A DNA stretch of 64,000 nt from Fusobacterium sp. Lineage in GTDB: Bacteria; Fusobacteriota; Fusobacteriia; Fusobacteriales; Fusobacteriaceae. A model generated the notes under the pieces. That model saw only the letters and a list, made by a program, of their open reading frames with translations, did not search any database and was not told the origin of the DNA. Of this stretch, positions 51,353 to 61,276 are shown in pieces (the first letter of the stretch is position 1; each line of letters begins with the position of its first letter). A program made the translations under genes and the position numbers. The stretch lies in contig NZ_JAGIRL010000006.1 of assembly GCF_019012925.1 (NCBI RefSeq), positions 6,862 to 70,861 of the forward strand, in the 5' to 3' direction.

Positions 51353-52852
51353 TTAATTTTTGCTCTTCTCTTCTCCAAGTACATAGCCTATAACTTTTCT
51401 TACACCCATTGTCACAGAATCACTTAATGATCTAAAATAAGCAAGTACAGGATTTTCTTCTCTCTCTTTCTCTTCTTCTACACCCAATTTCTTAAAGAAT
51501 GATATTGTCATAGTTATAATTACTATACCTGATATGACATCTGATATTGGAGAAGCAAATAGAATACCATATATTCCTTTTCCTATCTCTTTTCCTTCAA
51601 GAGCCATACTCAATCCTATTGTAAATACCACAAAGCAGAACATATCTCTTATTATTGAAGCTACCATTGAATGTATTGGTTTTCCAATAGATTGGAAAAA
51701 GATTGATGATATTTTAATAAAACAAGTTACAAAACATAGTGCCAAGAAGATACGGAAACTTTTTATTGCAAAGTCCATGTAAAGATCATTCTGTTTTCCA
51801 AAGATAAGAATTATCTTCTCTGGCCATAATTCAAATATTGTAGTTGCTAAGATTCCAACACTAAGTGAAGAGATTAAAATATAACGATAAGTCTGTTTTA
51901 CACGATCTAATTTTTTAGCACCATAGTTATACCCCAAAATTGGTTGTCCACCTAAAGCTATACCCACAGCTATATTGTTAACTATTGTATATACTTTTGT
52001 CTGAATACTAAAAACTGATATTGGTATATCACTTCCATACATTGAACTACTTCCATATTTTGCCAAAGTAATATTACTCAATAGAGTCATTACTACCATA
52101 GATATTTGAATAATAAATGTTGATCCACCAAGAATTACTAAGTGTTTTAACATATCTTTTTTTATGTGAAAGCTCTCTTTTAACAATTTAAAGCTTTTTG
52201 GTTTGAAAAAATATACAGAACATATTATGAAAGATACCATCTGTCCAATTACTGTGGCTATTGCTGCTCCTTCAATCCCCCAATCTAACCAAAATATAAA
52301 AATAGGATCTAAAATTATATTTAAAACTGCTCCTGAACACATAGCAACCATTGCATAAGTAGGGCTTCCATCTGCTCTTATCATACTGTTCATCACATTG
52401 AACATTAAATATGCTGGAAAAAACATTGCTATAATTCTAAAGTAATCTGCTGCTAAAGAAAGTGTAGCATCTGAAGCTCCAAATAAAACCATCAAAGGTT
52501 CACAAAACACAAGACTGATAACTGATAAAACTATACTGATTATCAAAGTACTACTAAGCCCTGTTCCTACACATCTATGAGCACTTTCACTATCTTGACG
52601 CCCTGAACATATACTTAAATATGACGCAGCTCCATCTCCAACACACCAAGCAAAAGCATTACATATACACACAATAGGGAATGATATTCCTGTTGCCGCA
52701 TTTCCTAGATATCCTAGATCACTATTTCCTATGAAAATTTGATCTACAATATTGTAAAATGCACTGATCAATAATCCCATTACACAAGGGAGTGAGAATT
52801 TTAAAAGTAGTTGTGAAATTGGTTTTTCTCCTAAAATCCTGTTTTTTTCCAT
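51353..52852 (-). CDS. MATE family efflux transporter under a purine riboswitch
   Basis: 499 residues, twelve membrane segments in two MatE halves (QLLLKFSLPCVMGLLISAFYN near the start is typical; GYNYGAKKLDR in the second half). MATE pumps export cationic drugs or metabolites with Na+ or H+. The leader contains a guanine-type riboswitch whose ligand should favour readthrough, so the pump may export purines or related compounds, as PbuE does in B. subtilis. It lies between hsdR and rloAB, separating the restriction genes. Confidence 0.9.
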   Translation of the reverse strand: MEKNRILGEKPISQLLLKFSLPCVMGLLISAFYNIVDQIFIGNSDLGYLGNAATGISFPIVCICNAFAWCVGDGAASYLSICSGRQDSESAHRCVGTGLSSTLIISIVLSVISLVFCEPLMVLFGASDATLSLAADYFRIIAMFFPAYLMFNVMNSMIRADGSPTYAMVAMCSGAVLNIILDPIFIFWLDWGIEGAAIATVIGQMVSFIICSVYFFKPKSFKLLKESFHIKKDMLKHLVILGGSTFIIQISMVVMTLLSNITLAKYGSSSMYGSDIPISVFSIQTKVYTIVNNIAVGIALGGQPILGYNYGAKKLDRVKQTYRYILISSLSVGILATTIFELWPEKIILIFGKQNDLYMDFAIKSFRIFLALCFVTCFIKISSIFFQSIGKPIHSMVASIIRDMFCFVVFTIGLSMALEGKEIGKGIYGILFASPISDVISGIVIITMTISFFKKLGVEEEKEREENPVLAYFRSLSDSVTMGVRKVIGYVLGEEKSKN

Positions 52853-52872
52853 CTGAACGTCCTCCTTAAAAT

Positions 52873-52942
52873 AAAAAAACTACCTGCAAACAGCCTACTA
52901 TTTGCAAGTTAATGCCTTATAGTAAACTATTTGCGGTAGTTT
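52873..52942 (-). terminator. Conditional terminator of the riboswitch
   Basis: AAACTACC-GCAAA pairs with TTTGC-A-GGTAGTTT, followed by a T-run. The 5' arm is the P3 strand and loop of the aptamer, so terminator and aptamer exclude each other. A competing hairpin, TGCAAATAG/CTGTTTGCA (52885-52906), could form when the aptamer is folded. Confidence 0.75.
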
Positions 52943-52977
52943 GTAGATACGTTCACCCAATTGTAAACCTATATAAG
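52916..52977 (-). promoter_or_regulatory. Purine riboswitch aptamer (guanine type)
   Basis: On the RNA strand: P1 CUUAUA/UAUAAG, P2 GUUUAC/GUGAAC with a loop ending GG, J2/3 UAUCUAC, P3 AAACUA/UAGUUU with loop CCGCAAA, J3/1 ACU. These match the purine aptamer: L2 GG with L3 CC, the UNUCUAC core, and a C (52922) at the place of specificity nucleotide 74, which means guanine or a guanine analogue. L2 may be one base shorter than usual. Confidence 0.75.
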
Positions 52978-52989
52978 TTCATCTCATAC

Positions 52990-53019
52990 AGAATAACATA
53001 TTTTTGTAATTTTTGTCAA
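52990..53019 (-). promoter_or_regulatory. Promoter of the riboswitch-MATE transcript
   Basis: Minus strand TTGACA (53014-53019), 18 bases, TATTCT (52990-52995). Confidence 0.75.
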
Positions 53020-53054
53020 CACTTTTTTGTAAGTTTATCCCTCTCCTTTTTCAC

Positions 53055-55859
53055 CTACATATTAAAAATATTGAATCTATCCAATATCTTCTCAATTCTC
53101 TCCTGTATGCTCTGTATCTTTTTATTTATCTTTAAAACACTTATTTTCCCAGAAAAAGAGTCTTTTATATCATTAAAATCTGGTTTTTTATCTGCAAACT
53201 CACAGTTTTCAACGATCTCATTCACTTTTCCATAAACAAGCTCCTCTTCTGCTACCATCTCTTGAATAGCTTCCTCTCTTTTTTTCTTCATAAACTTTAT
53301 AAGTTTATCTTCGACACTTCCTTCAAAATCAACAGAGAAAATTCTCCTATTCTCCTCTATAAACCTCTCCAATAACTCCCTTTTATTTTTCAATTTTGGT
53401 ATGCTATCCACAGTCTTTAATATATACTCTACATCTCTTGCAAAAGAAGGATCTTTATTATCCAAATTTTTTAGAAGAGATACTATATAAGTGGCATTTA
53501 TACTATCTTTAGCAAGTAGCTCTATCTCAAAATCAATCTCATCTATAACTGAGGTCTTACCTTTATCTCTTCCTCCACCTACCAATGTATCATACATATC
53601 TATATACTTACTCTTATAAGACTCGAACTCATCTTGATCTATATTCAAGTCCTCAAAGCTGAATGTACTAAAGGACTCCAATTTATTTAACACTCTTAAA
53701 ATATTTTTAAAGCTCTCTATAAAGGCTAGTTTATTATCTTCAGTTTCAAGATTATCAACCTCTTCAGGTGTAAGAGCCAATCCTTTCAATCTCTCTACAT
53801 AATCATTCAATATGGCTACATACTCCTCATAGCTCTTCATCAATACAGTTTCTACAGCATTTTCATCAGAAAAAAGTTTAATAGCTTCATCAGTTCTTTT
53901 CTTCAAATTTCTAAAGCAAACTATATTCCCGTGAGATTTATTGGCATTGAGTATTCTATTTGTTCTAGAGTAAGCTTGTATCAAACCGTGATATTTTAAG
54001 TTCTTATCCACATATAGAGTGTTTAGATACTTACTATCAAATCCTGTTAAAAACATATTAACTACAAGAAGTATATCTATCTTTCTCTCTTTTACCTTTT
54101 TAGATATATCTATAAAATAGCTATTAAATCCATTATCAGAGTTAAGGTTAAAATTAGATCCATACAGCTTATTGTAATCTGCTACCATCTCATCAAGATG
54201 CTCTCTTGGGTGTTTACACTCTACCCCTTCCACTTCAAAAGTTCCCTCATCATTTGCCAAATCAACATTAGCTTCATAGGTAAATATACTAGCTATTCTC
54301 AAGTTACTATTTTTTTCCTTAAATATATGATAATACTCTATAAGAGTGTTTATATCCCCTATTGCAAATATACTCTGATACTCTCTATTAGATGTTTTCA
54401 AATTGTGATTAGCTATTATAAAATCAACTATCTTCTCAAGTCTCTCTCTCTTTGAGTAAACCTCATATGTGTCAATTCCATTCTCTATCATCTCATCTGG
54501 TGATAGATCATACCCCTCTTTATTTTTCAAATTAAATGTAGAGTAGTATTCCACTGAAAATCCTAAAACATTCTCATCATCAATAGCCTCTTTTATTGTA
54601 TATTTATGTAGGCAATCTCCAAATAGATCCTTGGTAGTTCTATATTTTATAGCATTGGCAGAGAATATTGGTGTTCCTGTAAATCCAAAAAATTGTTTAT
54701 TTGTAAAAAATTCATCTATTCTCTTATGTGTATCTCCAAACTGTGTTCTATGGCACTCATCAAAGATAAACACCACTCTCTTATTTTTTATCTTTTCCAT
54801 CTGCTCCAAATAGTATAGTTTTGAGATAGCATTATTTAGCTTCTGTATAGTTGTTACAACTACCTTTTTATTTCCTCTCACCATCTTTTGAACAAACTCA
54901 TTTGTATCCTCTACTCTACTTATAGAACCCTCTTCAAAAGCATTGAACTCCTTTGCAGTCTGATAGTCCAAATCCTTTCTATCCACACAGAATACAACCT
55001 TATCTATCTCATCAAGAGTGGCTATAATCTGACTAGCTTTAAAAGATGTAAGTGTCTTTCCACTTCCTGTAGTGTGCCAAATGTATCCATTGAATGAGGG
55101 GTAGTTTTTCACCCTATCAATTATCTTTTCAACAGCATAGTATTGGTATGGTCTCAATATCATAAGTGCCTTTTGAGTCTCATTGGTAACTATGTATTTT
55201 GTAAGCATACTCCACAGATGCTCTCTTGTTAAAAAGCTCTTAGTAAAATCTACCAATCTATTTCTCTTGAGATTATGCTCATCTGTCCAAGGGAAAGTAA
55301 ATTCATATCTCAACTCTCCATTGTTTGAAAAATATCTTGTATTCTCCTCATTACTGATTACAAATATCTGAATATATTGAAACAGTGCCTTATATGAAAA
55401 AGAGTGTCTTTGGTATCTTTGAATTTGAAAAAATGCCTTTTTTAATCTAATACCCTTCCTTTTTAACTCTATCTGTGTAAGTGGCAATCCATTTACTAGG
55501 ATAGTTACATCATATCTATTCTCATATTGCCCCTTCATAGTTATCTGATTGGTAACTTGAAAGATATTATTTTCCATACTCTCTTTATCTATAAAGGAGA
55601 TATATTTCATCTCTCCCTTATCAGTCAGCAATTCAAATTTATCTCTCAATTTTTTAGCTTTTTCAAATATACTTCCACCAGCTAAATGTACTTGTACCTT
55701 CTTAAATTCTGAATCACTTAATCTTATTCCATTAAATTTTTCCAATTGTTTTCTAAAATTATATACTAAATCTTCTTCATCTTTTATCTCTACAACTTCA
55801 TATCCCTGTGAAGATAATTGAGTTATCAGTTGCTTCTCTAACTCCTTTTCAGAAACCAT
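53055..55859 (-). CDS. hsdR: Type I restriction endonuclease subunit HsdR
   Basis: 934 residues: N-terminal nuclease domain with QIELKRK (PD-ExK type), then a superfamily 2 helicase motor with Walker A TTGSGKT, DECH box (FDECHRTQFG), FTGTPIF and motif VI near QAYSRTNR, and a helical C-terminal domain. It translocates and cuts unmethylated DNA with HsdM and HsdS. It is separated from hsdM by about 4 kb holding MATE, rloAB and a small gene. Confidence 0.95.
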   Translation of the reverse strand: MVSEKELEKQLITQLSSQGYEVVEIKDEEDLVYNFRKQLEKFNGIRLSDSEFKKVQVHLAGGSIFEKAKKLRDKFELLTDKGEMKYISFIDKESMENNIFQVTNQITMKGQYENRYDVTILVNGLPLTQIELKRKGIRLKKAFFQIQRYQRHSFSYKALFQYIQIFVISNEENTRYFSNNGELRYEFTFPWTDEHNLKRNRLVDFTKSFLTREHLWSMLTKYIVTNETQKALMILRPYQYYAVEKIIDRVKNYPSFNGYIWHTTGSGKTLTSFKASQIIATLDEIDKVVFCVDRKDLDYQTAKEFNAFEEGSISRVEDTNEFVQKMVRGNKKVVVTTIQKLNNAISKLYYLEQMEKIKNKRVVFIFDECHRTQFGDTHKRIDEFFTNKQFFGFTGTPIFSANAIKYRTTKDLFGDCLHKYTIKEAIDDENVLGFSVEYYSTFNLKNKEGYDLSPDEMIENGIDTYEVYSKRERLEKIVDFIIANHNLKTSNREYQSIFAIGDINTLIEYYHIFKEKNSNLRIASIFTYEANVDLANDEGTFEVEGVECKHPREHLDEMVADYNKLYGSNFNLNSDNGFNSYFIDISKKVKERKIDILLVVNMFLTGFDSKYLNTLYVDKNLKYHGLIQAYSRTNRILNANKSHGNIVCFRNLKKRTDEAIKLFSDENAVETVLMKSYEEYVAILNDYVERLKGLALTPEEVDNLETEDNKLAFIESFKNILRVLNKLESFSTFSFEDLNIDQDEFESYKSKYIDMYDTLVGGGRDKGKTSVIDEIDFEIELLAKDSINATYIVSLLKNLDNKDPSFARDVEYILKTVDSIPKLKNKRELLERFIEENRRIFSVDFEGSVEDKLIKFMKKKREEAIQEMVAEEELVYGKVNEIVENCEFADKKPDFNDIKDSFSGKISVLKINKKIQSIQERIEKILDRFNIFNM

Positions 55860-56000
55860 AGTCTCCCCTCCATTTTTATACTCTCCTCTATTTTATCACA
55901 TTTTCATAAGATTTTAAAATACCTTTTATTTTCCAGTTTTTTACTGTATAATAAATTTAAATGGGATTAAATTAAAAACTTTAAATTGAAGAGGTTAGGT

Positions 56001-57119
56001 ATGAAAATATTAGTTACAGATTGTCAAAAATCTAAAGATGGTTATTTGATAAAAACTACACCAAAAGATATATTTTATCCAGATGGTAAGGGTGGACAAT
56101 TAGGAGATCGTGGAACTATTGATAATTCTCAAGTCCTATCAGTGAATGAAGAGAATATCTTAGTGGATAGAGAACTTCAATGTAAGGAGTATGAATACAG
56201 CATAGATTATGGGAGAAGAGAGGATATAGCTTGTCAGCATACAGCTCAGCATCTATTCTCTGCCTTGGCTTATCATAACTATCACCTCAATACAGTGGGA
56301 TTTAGAATGACTCCTGATTATAGTACTGTGGACTTAGATTCCAATGAGATAACAGAGGAAACTATAAACAGTTTAGAAAAAGAGGTCAATAAAGTTATCA
56401 GAAAGGGAATACAATTAAAAATTTTTACAATGAAAAATGAAGAAGCTAGAAAAATAGAGGGACTTCGTAGAGCTATCAAAGAAAAGGTGACTGGTGATGT
56501 CAGATTTGTTGAGATTCCTGATATTGATCTAGGTGCTTGTGCTGGTTTTCATGTAAAAAATACCAAAGATATTCAACTTTTTAAAATTATTAACCATGAA
56601 AAGATCAAAGGAAATTATATAAGATTCTACTTTATAGCTGGAAATAGAGCCTTTGAAGATTATCTATATAAACACAGAATGACAAAGGAGTTATGTCAAT
56701 CTTTTAGCTGTAAAGACTATGAGATTATGGATATGATAGAAAAGAGCCTAGATGAGAGAAAAAAAGTGGAGAGTGAATTCAAAAATCTAGCTTCTCACTA
56801 TAGTGAACTCCTAGCGGAAAAACTTTTAAAAGAGTGTGAAAAGATCTCAAATTATCAGCCTATATTTTATTTTGAAGATAAGACAGTAGCTCAATTTTTA
56901 ATAAAGCAGATGAAAGATGATAATATTTTAATCACTGGAAATGGAGATAGTTTTTCTATCATCTCAAACTCCTTTAATTGCAAGGAGTTCATTAAATATC
57001 TTATGGATAAAAAACCTGATATTAAAGGGGGAGGAAATCAAGTTAAGGGTAATTTTAAAGGGAAGATCTCTGAACAAGAGTTAAAGGATATATTAACTGA
57101 ATATCTATGTTCTAATTAA
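56001..57119 (+). CDS. Alanyl-tRNA editing protein, AlaX type with DHHA1 tail
   Basis: 372 residues resembling the AlaRS editing half: HTAQHLFSA zinc histidines, CAGFHV (Cys and His of the second zinc pair), then a linker and a C-terminal DHHA1 domain with KGGGNQVKG. It should deacylate Ser-tRNA(Ala). The ATG at 56001 follows GAGGTTAGG; a TTG five codons earlier is less likely. Long AlaX forms of about this size are known. Confidence 0.87.
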   Translation: MKILVTDCQKSKDGYLIKTTPKDIFYPDGKGGQLGDRGTIDNSQVLSVNEENILVDRELQCKEYEYSIDYGRREDIACQHTAQHLFSALAYHNYHLNTVGFRMTPDYSTVDLDSNEITEETINSLEKEVNKVIRKGIQLKIFTMKNEEARKIEGLRRAIKEKVTGDVRFVEIPDIDLGACAGFHVKNTKDIQLFKIINHEKIKGNYIRFYFIAGNRAFEDYLYKHRMTKELCQSFSCKDYEIMDMIEKSLDERKKVESEFKNLASHYSELLAEKLLKECEKISNYQPIFYFEDKTVAQFLIKQMKDDNILITGNGDSFSIISNSFNCKEFIKYLMDKKPDIKGGGNQVKGNFKGKISEQELKDILTEYLCSN

Positions 57120-57144
57120 ATCTTTCTCATACAATAATATAGTG

Positions 57145-57173
57145 TTGTAATTACTCATTTTTTCTGTTATAAT
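57145..57173 (+). promoter_or_regulatory. Promoter of rlmN
   Basis: TTGTAA (57145-57150), 17 bases, TATAAT (57168-57173). Confidence 0.7.
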
Positions 57174-57207
57174 ACATTGTTAATTAAAAACTTTATGGAG
57201 GAAAATA

Positions 57208-58266
57208 ATGTCAGATAGAATAAATTTATTAAATCTTAATCAACAAGAGTTAGAGGAGTTTATCATCTCTCTTGGAATGAAGAAATTTTACGGGAAACAA
57301 CTTTTTAACTGGTTACATAAAAAAATAGTTAGAGACTTAAATGAGGTTACTAACCTATCTTTAAAAGATAGAGAAACTTTGATGGAAAAAGCATACATTC
57401 CATTTTTAAATCTACTTAAGCACCAAGTGTCTAAAATAGATAAAACAGAGAAATTCCTATTCCAATTAGAAGATGGAAATACTATTGAAACTGTGTTATT
57501 AAGACATAAAGATAAGAGAAATACTCTTTGTATCTCATCTCAAGTAGGTTGTGCTGTAAAATGTGCTTTCTGTGCAACAGGACAAGGTGGATTTGTAAGA
57601 GATCTAAATGTAAGTGAGATCATAAACCAAGTATACACTGTAGAGAGAAGATTGGTTAAGCAGGGAACTAACCTTAATAATATTGTATTTATGGGAATGG
57701 GTGAGCCACTTTTAAACCTTACTAATGTTTTAAAGGCTCTAGAGATCCTATCTAATGAAAACGGTATAAACATATCTAAGAGAAAGATAACTATCTCTAC
57801 TTCTGGAATTGTACCAAATATCGAAAAGATACTGCTTGAGAAAGTTCCAGTAGAGTTAGCTATATCTCTACATACAGCTATCAATGAGAAGAGAGATGAG
57901 ATTATCCCTATCAATAGAAGATATCCATTAGAGGATCTACATGCTGTATTACAAGAGTACCAAAGACAGACAAAGAGAAGAATAACTTTTGAATATATCT
58001 TGATCAATAACTTTAACGTATCAGAAGCTGATGCCAATGCTCTAGCTGATTTCGTACACGATTTTGATCATGTAGTTAACCTTATCCCTTGCAACCCAGT
58101 AGAGGGAACAGAGATGGAAAGACCTTCTGATAAGAAAATTGAGAGATTTGTAAACTTCTTAGAGAATGTAAGAAGAGTTAATGTAACTATTAGAAGAGAA
58201 AAAGGAACAGATATTGATGGAGCTTGTGGACAATTAAGACAAAAAAATAAAAAACCTACTAAATAA
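57208..58266 (+). CDS. rlmN: 23S rRNA A2503 / tRNA A37 C2-methyltransferase
   Basis: 352 residues: radical SAM motif [16 protein letters not shown], and the methyl-carrying cysteine in GACGQLR near the C-terminus. It methylates C2 of A2503 in 23S rRNA. It is 9 bases upstream of the penicillin-binding protein gene and probably shares its transcript. Confidence 0.95.
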   Translation: MSDRINLLNLNQQELEEFIISLGMKKFYGKQLFNWLHKKIVRDLNEVTNLSLKDRETLMEKAYIPFLNLLKHQVSKIDKTEKFLFQLEDGNTIETVLLRHKDKRNTLCISSQVGCAVKCAFCATGQGGFVRDLNVSEIINQVYTVERRLVKQGTNLNNIVFMGMGEPLLNLTNVLKALEILSNENGINISKRKITISTSGIVPNIEKILLEKVPVELAISLHTAINEKRDEIIPINRRYPLEDLHAVLQEYQRQTKRRITFEYILINNFNVSEADANALADFVHDFDHVVNLIPCNPVEGTEMERPSDKKIERFVNFLENVRRVNVTIRREKGTDIDGACGQLRQKNKKPTK

Positions 58267-58275
58267 GGGGGAAGA

Positions 58276-60483
58276 ATGAAAAAGTTTACATACTTAAAGA
58301 TATTTTTAGCTGTAATATTTTTAGGTGGAGTAATTACTTCAGGAGTAGTTTTTGGAGTAGTGTACAAGTATTATAAAGAACTTCCAGAAATTTCAACTCT
58401 AATAGAGGATTATTCTCCATCTATCCCTACAACTGTATATGATAGAAACGGAAAAGTTATTGATATAATATCTAGAGAGAGTAGAAAAGTGGCAAAGTTT
58501 AAAGATATTCCTCAAAATGTAAAAAATGCTTTCTTGGCTATTGAAGACAAACAGTTCTACTCTCACCACGGTATACACTTTAAAAGATTGGTTGGAGCTA
58601 TAGTTGCCAATGTAAAAAATAGATCTGCTGTACAAGGAGCTAGTTCATTCACGCAACAATTGGCTAGAAATGCCTTTTTATCTCATGAGAAAAGCTTGGC
58701 TAGAAAGATTAAAGAAGCTCTTATCACCTTTGAAATTGAGAGAAAATATACAAAAGATGAGATTTTTGAAAAATATCTTAATGAGATATACTTTGGAGCT
58801 GGAGCTTATGGTGTAAGAACAGCTGCTGAACAATTTTACAGAAAGGATATCTCACAGATTGGCTTGGCTGAATCTGCTCTTTTAGCTGGAATACCAAATA
58901 GACCTGACACATACAACCCTACTAAAAAGTTAAAAAATTCTATTAAAAGAATGAAGTTGATTCTTTCGGAGATGTATGAAGATGGTATGATCACAAAAGA
59001 GGAGTATGAGAAAGCTCTAGCTCATAAATTCTATAATGAAAAGGATATTCCTAAGGATTTTGTCCTAGATGATAATACAACTATTGTGTACAATAAGAAA
59101 AATGCTGTTGAATATAATGTTCCTGATTTTTCTGATCTAGTTGAAAAGATTTTGCTAGAAAATTTTGATGAGGATCTTATCTATACGGGTGGATTAAAAG
59201 TCTATACTACTCTTGATTTAGATATGCAAAAAGTTGCTAAAGAGAGTTTTGATAACTATGAATTATTTAAAAAAGATAGTAAAAACGAGTTACAGGGTGG
59301 TATGATCACTATTGATCCTAACAACGGACATATAATTACTATTGTAGCTGGTAGAAACTTTAAAGCTGGTGGATTCAATAGAGCCACTATGGCAAAAAGA
59401 CAACTTGGTTCATCTTTCAAACCATTCCTTTACTTTACAGCTTTACAAAATGGTTATGAGCTAAATACAGTTGTTGAAGATAGATATTTACAGTATGGTA
59501 AGTGGATTCCTAAAAACTATGGTAGTAGATATAGTAACAATCTCACTCTTTTGACTGCCCTAGATAGATCTGTAAACACTGTATCAATACAGCTTTTAGA
59601 TCATATTGGAGTGGCTAATCTTAAAAAGAATATAGCTAAGTTAGATCCAAACTTAAAAATACCTAATGACTTAACTGCTTCTTTAGGTTCATTTGAAAAT
59701 ACACCATTACAACACGCTTTAGACTATAGTATCTTTGCTAATGGTGGTTACAAAATTAAGCCTATAGTTGTTACTTCAGTTGTGGATAAGTATGGAAACT
59801 CTATCTATGAGGAATTACCAGACAAAGAAAAAGTATATGATAGTATTGATACCAGCCTTATAACTTATATGCTGAAGAGTTCTGTCCTACATGGTAGCTC
59901 ATCAAGAGCATCTGTTTATGATCTACAGAAGAAAAGAATTGAACAGGGTGGAAAAACAGGTACAACCAATGAAAATAGAACTATCTGGTTTGCTGGAATA
60001 ACTCCTAACTATGTTACAACTATATATATAGGTTATGATAATAACTCACCTATAAAGGGTAATATTACAGGTGGTAGTGGAGTTGCTCCACTATGGGCAC
60101 AATATTATCAAAATTTAGTTAATAAAAAACTTTATGATACCTCTGCTAAATTCTCATTCCTAGATAACCATTTAAAAAATGGTGATATCTTTATTCAAAA
60201 CTTAGCCTTAGACACAGGTCTAAAAGTAAACAATGGAAGAGATTTTGCAATTAGAAGAGGAAAGCTACAATTAGAAAATAGCGAGAAATACTCTAAAGGA
60301 ATTTCTGGAGTATTTGAGAGAGCTGGTTATTCAAATAGAAACTCTTCTCAAACAGAAGTTAAAAAAGAGGGAAATAGTTTAAATGGAAATAGCAATTTCA
60401 AAGAGGTTACCCCTATTGAAAACAAGACTAAATCCCCTTCAAATACTGAAGATTCTCTTTTCCAAAGATTGTTAGGTAATTAA
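58276..60483 (+). CDS. Class A penicillin-binding protein (PBP1A type)
   Basis: 735 residues: one N-terminal membrane helix, a glycosyltransferase domain (IEDKQFYSHHGI, GASSFTQQLARN) and a transpeptidase domain with GSSFKPF (SxxK), SVN and KTGT motifs. It polymerises and cross-links peptidoglycan in the periplasm. A low-complexity Asn/Ser/Lys tail follows. A terminator lies just after the stop. Confidence 0.93.
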   Translation: MKKFTYLKIFLAVIFLGGVITSGVVFGVVYKYYKELPEISTLIEDYSPSIPTTVYDRNGKVIDIISRESRKVAKFKDIPQNVKNAFLAIEDKQFYSHHGIHFKRLVGAIVANVKNRSAVQGASSFTQQLARNAFLSHEKSLARKIKEALITFEIERKYTKDEIFEKYLNEIYFGAGAYGVRTAAEQFYRKDISQIGLAESALLAGIPNRPDTYNPTKKLKNSIKRMKLILSEMYEDGMITKEEYEKALAHKFYNEKDIPKDFVLDDNTTIVYNKKNAVEYNVPDFSDLVEKILLENFDEDLIYTGGLKVYTTLDLDMQKVAKESFDNYELFKKDSKNELQGGMITIDPNNGHIITIVAGRNFKAGGFNRATMAKRQLGSSFKPFLYFTALQNGYELNTVVEDRYLQYGKWIPKNYGSRYSNNLTLLTALDRSVNTVSIQLLDHIGVANLKKNIAKLDPNLKIPNDLTASLGSFENTPLQHALDYSIFANGGYKIKPIVVTSVVDKYGNSIYEELPDKEKVYDSIDTSLITYMLKSSVLHGSSSRASVYDLQKKRIEQGGKTGTTNENRTIWFAGITPNYVTTIYIGYDNNSPIKGNITGGSGVAPLWAQYYQNLVNKKLYDTSAKFSFLDNHLKNGDIFIQNLALDTGLKVNNGRDFAIRRGKLQLENSEKYSKGISGVFERAGYSNRNSSQTEVKKEGNSLNGNSNFKEVTPIENKTKSPSNTEDSLFQRLLGN

Positions 60484-60486
60484 TAA

Positions 60487-60521
60487 AAAAAGGTGTTACA
60501 TTTTTCTGTAGCACCTTTTTA
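60487..60521 (+). terminator. Terminator after the penicillin-binding protein gene
   Basis: AAAAAGGTGTTACA/TGTAGCACCTTTTT stem with one G-T pair and a 6-base loop. Confidence 0.85.
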
Positions 60522-60564
60522 TTAATTAAAAATGGCTAGAATTAACTAACCATTTTAATTTATA

Positions 60565-61062
60565 CTATTTTTTTAATAAAACTCTCATTATAAGGTCTCC
60601 AACCTTAACATCTTTTCCCTTTGCAACAACTTCAATTTTCTCTATAGCATCCATATTGTTGATAATTACAGGAGTTTTTGTTGATGGAACTTTATCTTTT
60701 ATAAAGTCTAAATCATACTCTACTAATTTATCTCCAACTTCTACAGAATCAGAAGTTGCCACTCTGTTAAATCCCTCACCTTTTAAAGTTACAGTATCTA
60801 TACCAAAGTGAACTATCATCTCTAATCCGTTTGGTGTTTCAAAGCTAACAGCATGGTTAGTTTCAAAAATATCTATATCTCCATTTACTGGTGCATATAT
60901 AGCTCCACTAGTTGGATCAATAGCACACCCATCTCCTACCATTTTTTGAGCAAAAGCATCATCAGGAACCTCTGATAGATCAATAACTCTACCATTTAAA
61001 GGTGAGTATATCTCAAACCATTCCTCACTGTTTTTCTTTTTAAAAAAATCAAATAATCCCAT
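60565..61062 (-). CDS. crr: PTS glucose-type enzyme IIA (Crr-like)
   Basis: 165 residues of the IIA-Glc fold: GRVIDLSEVPDDAFAQKMVGDG, first histidine in FETNHAVSFE and the phosphorylated histidine in IVHFGIDTV. It passes phosphate from HPr to sugar-specific IIBC units and may signal carbon status. Encoded alone, so it probably serves several transporters. AGGAGG precedes the ATG. Confidence 0.92.
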   Translation of the reverse strand: MGLFDFFKKKNSEEWFEIYSPLNGRVIDLSEVPDDAFAQKMVGDGCAIDPTSGAIYAPVNGDIDIFETNHAVSFETPNGLEMIVHFGIDTVTLKGEGFNRVATSDSVEVGDKLVEYDLDFIKDKVPSTKTPVIINNMDAIEKIEVVAKGKDVKVGDLIMRVLLKK

Positions 61063-61180
61063 AAAAATCCTCCTATTCGAATTAATAGTACACCATATTA
61101 TTTCACATTTTTAAAAATAAATCAATTATTTTTTTTATTTGACTAAATTTTAATTTTTTAAAAAAATTGTTTAAAAATAG

Positions 61181-61209
61181 TTGACAAATTTATTTTTATG
61201 TTCTATAAT
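61181..61209 (+). promoter_or_regulatory. Promoter of clpB
   Basis: TTGACA (61181-61186), 17 bases, TATAAT (61204-61209): perfect consensus, located before the CIRCE element. Confidence 0.88.
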
Positions 61210-61224
61210 CAGAATATAAATAAA

Positions 61225-61251
61225 TTAGCACTCAAGCGATTAGAGTGCTAA
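61225..61251. promoter_or_regulatory. CIRCE operator (HrcA site) of clpB
   Basis: TTAGCACTC, 9 bases, GAGTGCTAA: a perfect CIRCE. It lies in the transcribed leader between promoter and ribosome site, so the heat-shock repressor HrcA should control clpB. Confidence 0.95.
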
Positions 61252-61276
61252 CAAATCAAAAGGAGGTCGTTTTTAT

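Noticed and set aside
58276..60483. Frameshift or truncation in the penicillin-binding protein
   Set aside because: All glycosyltransferase and transpeptidase motifs are in one frame and the length is normal; only the tail is low complexity.
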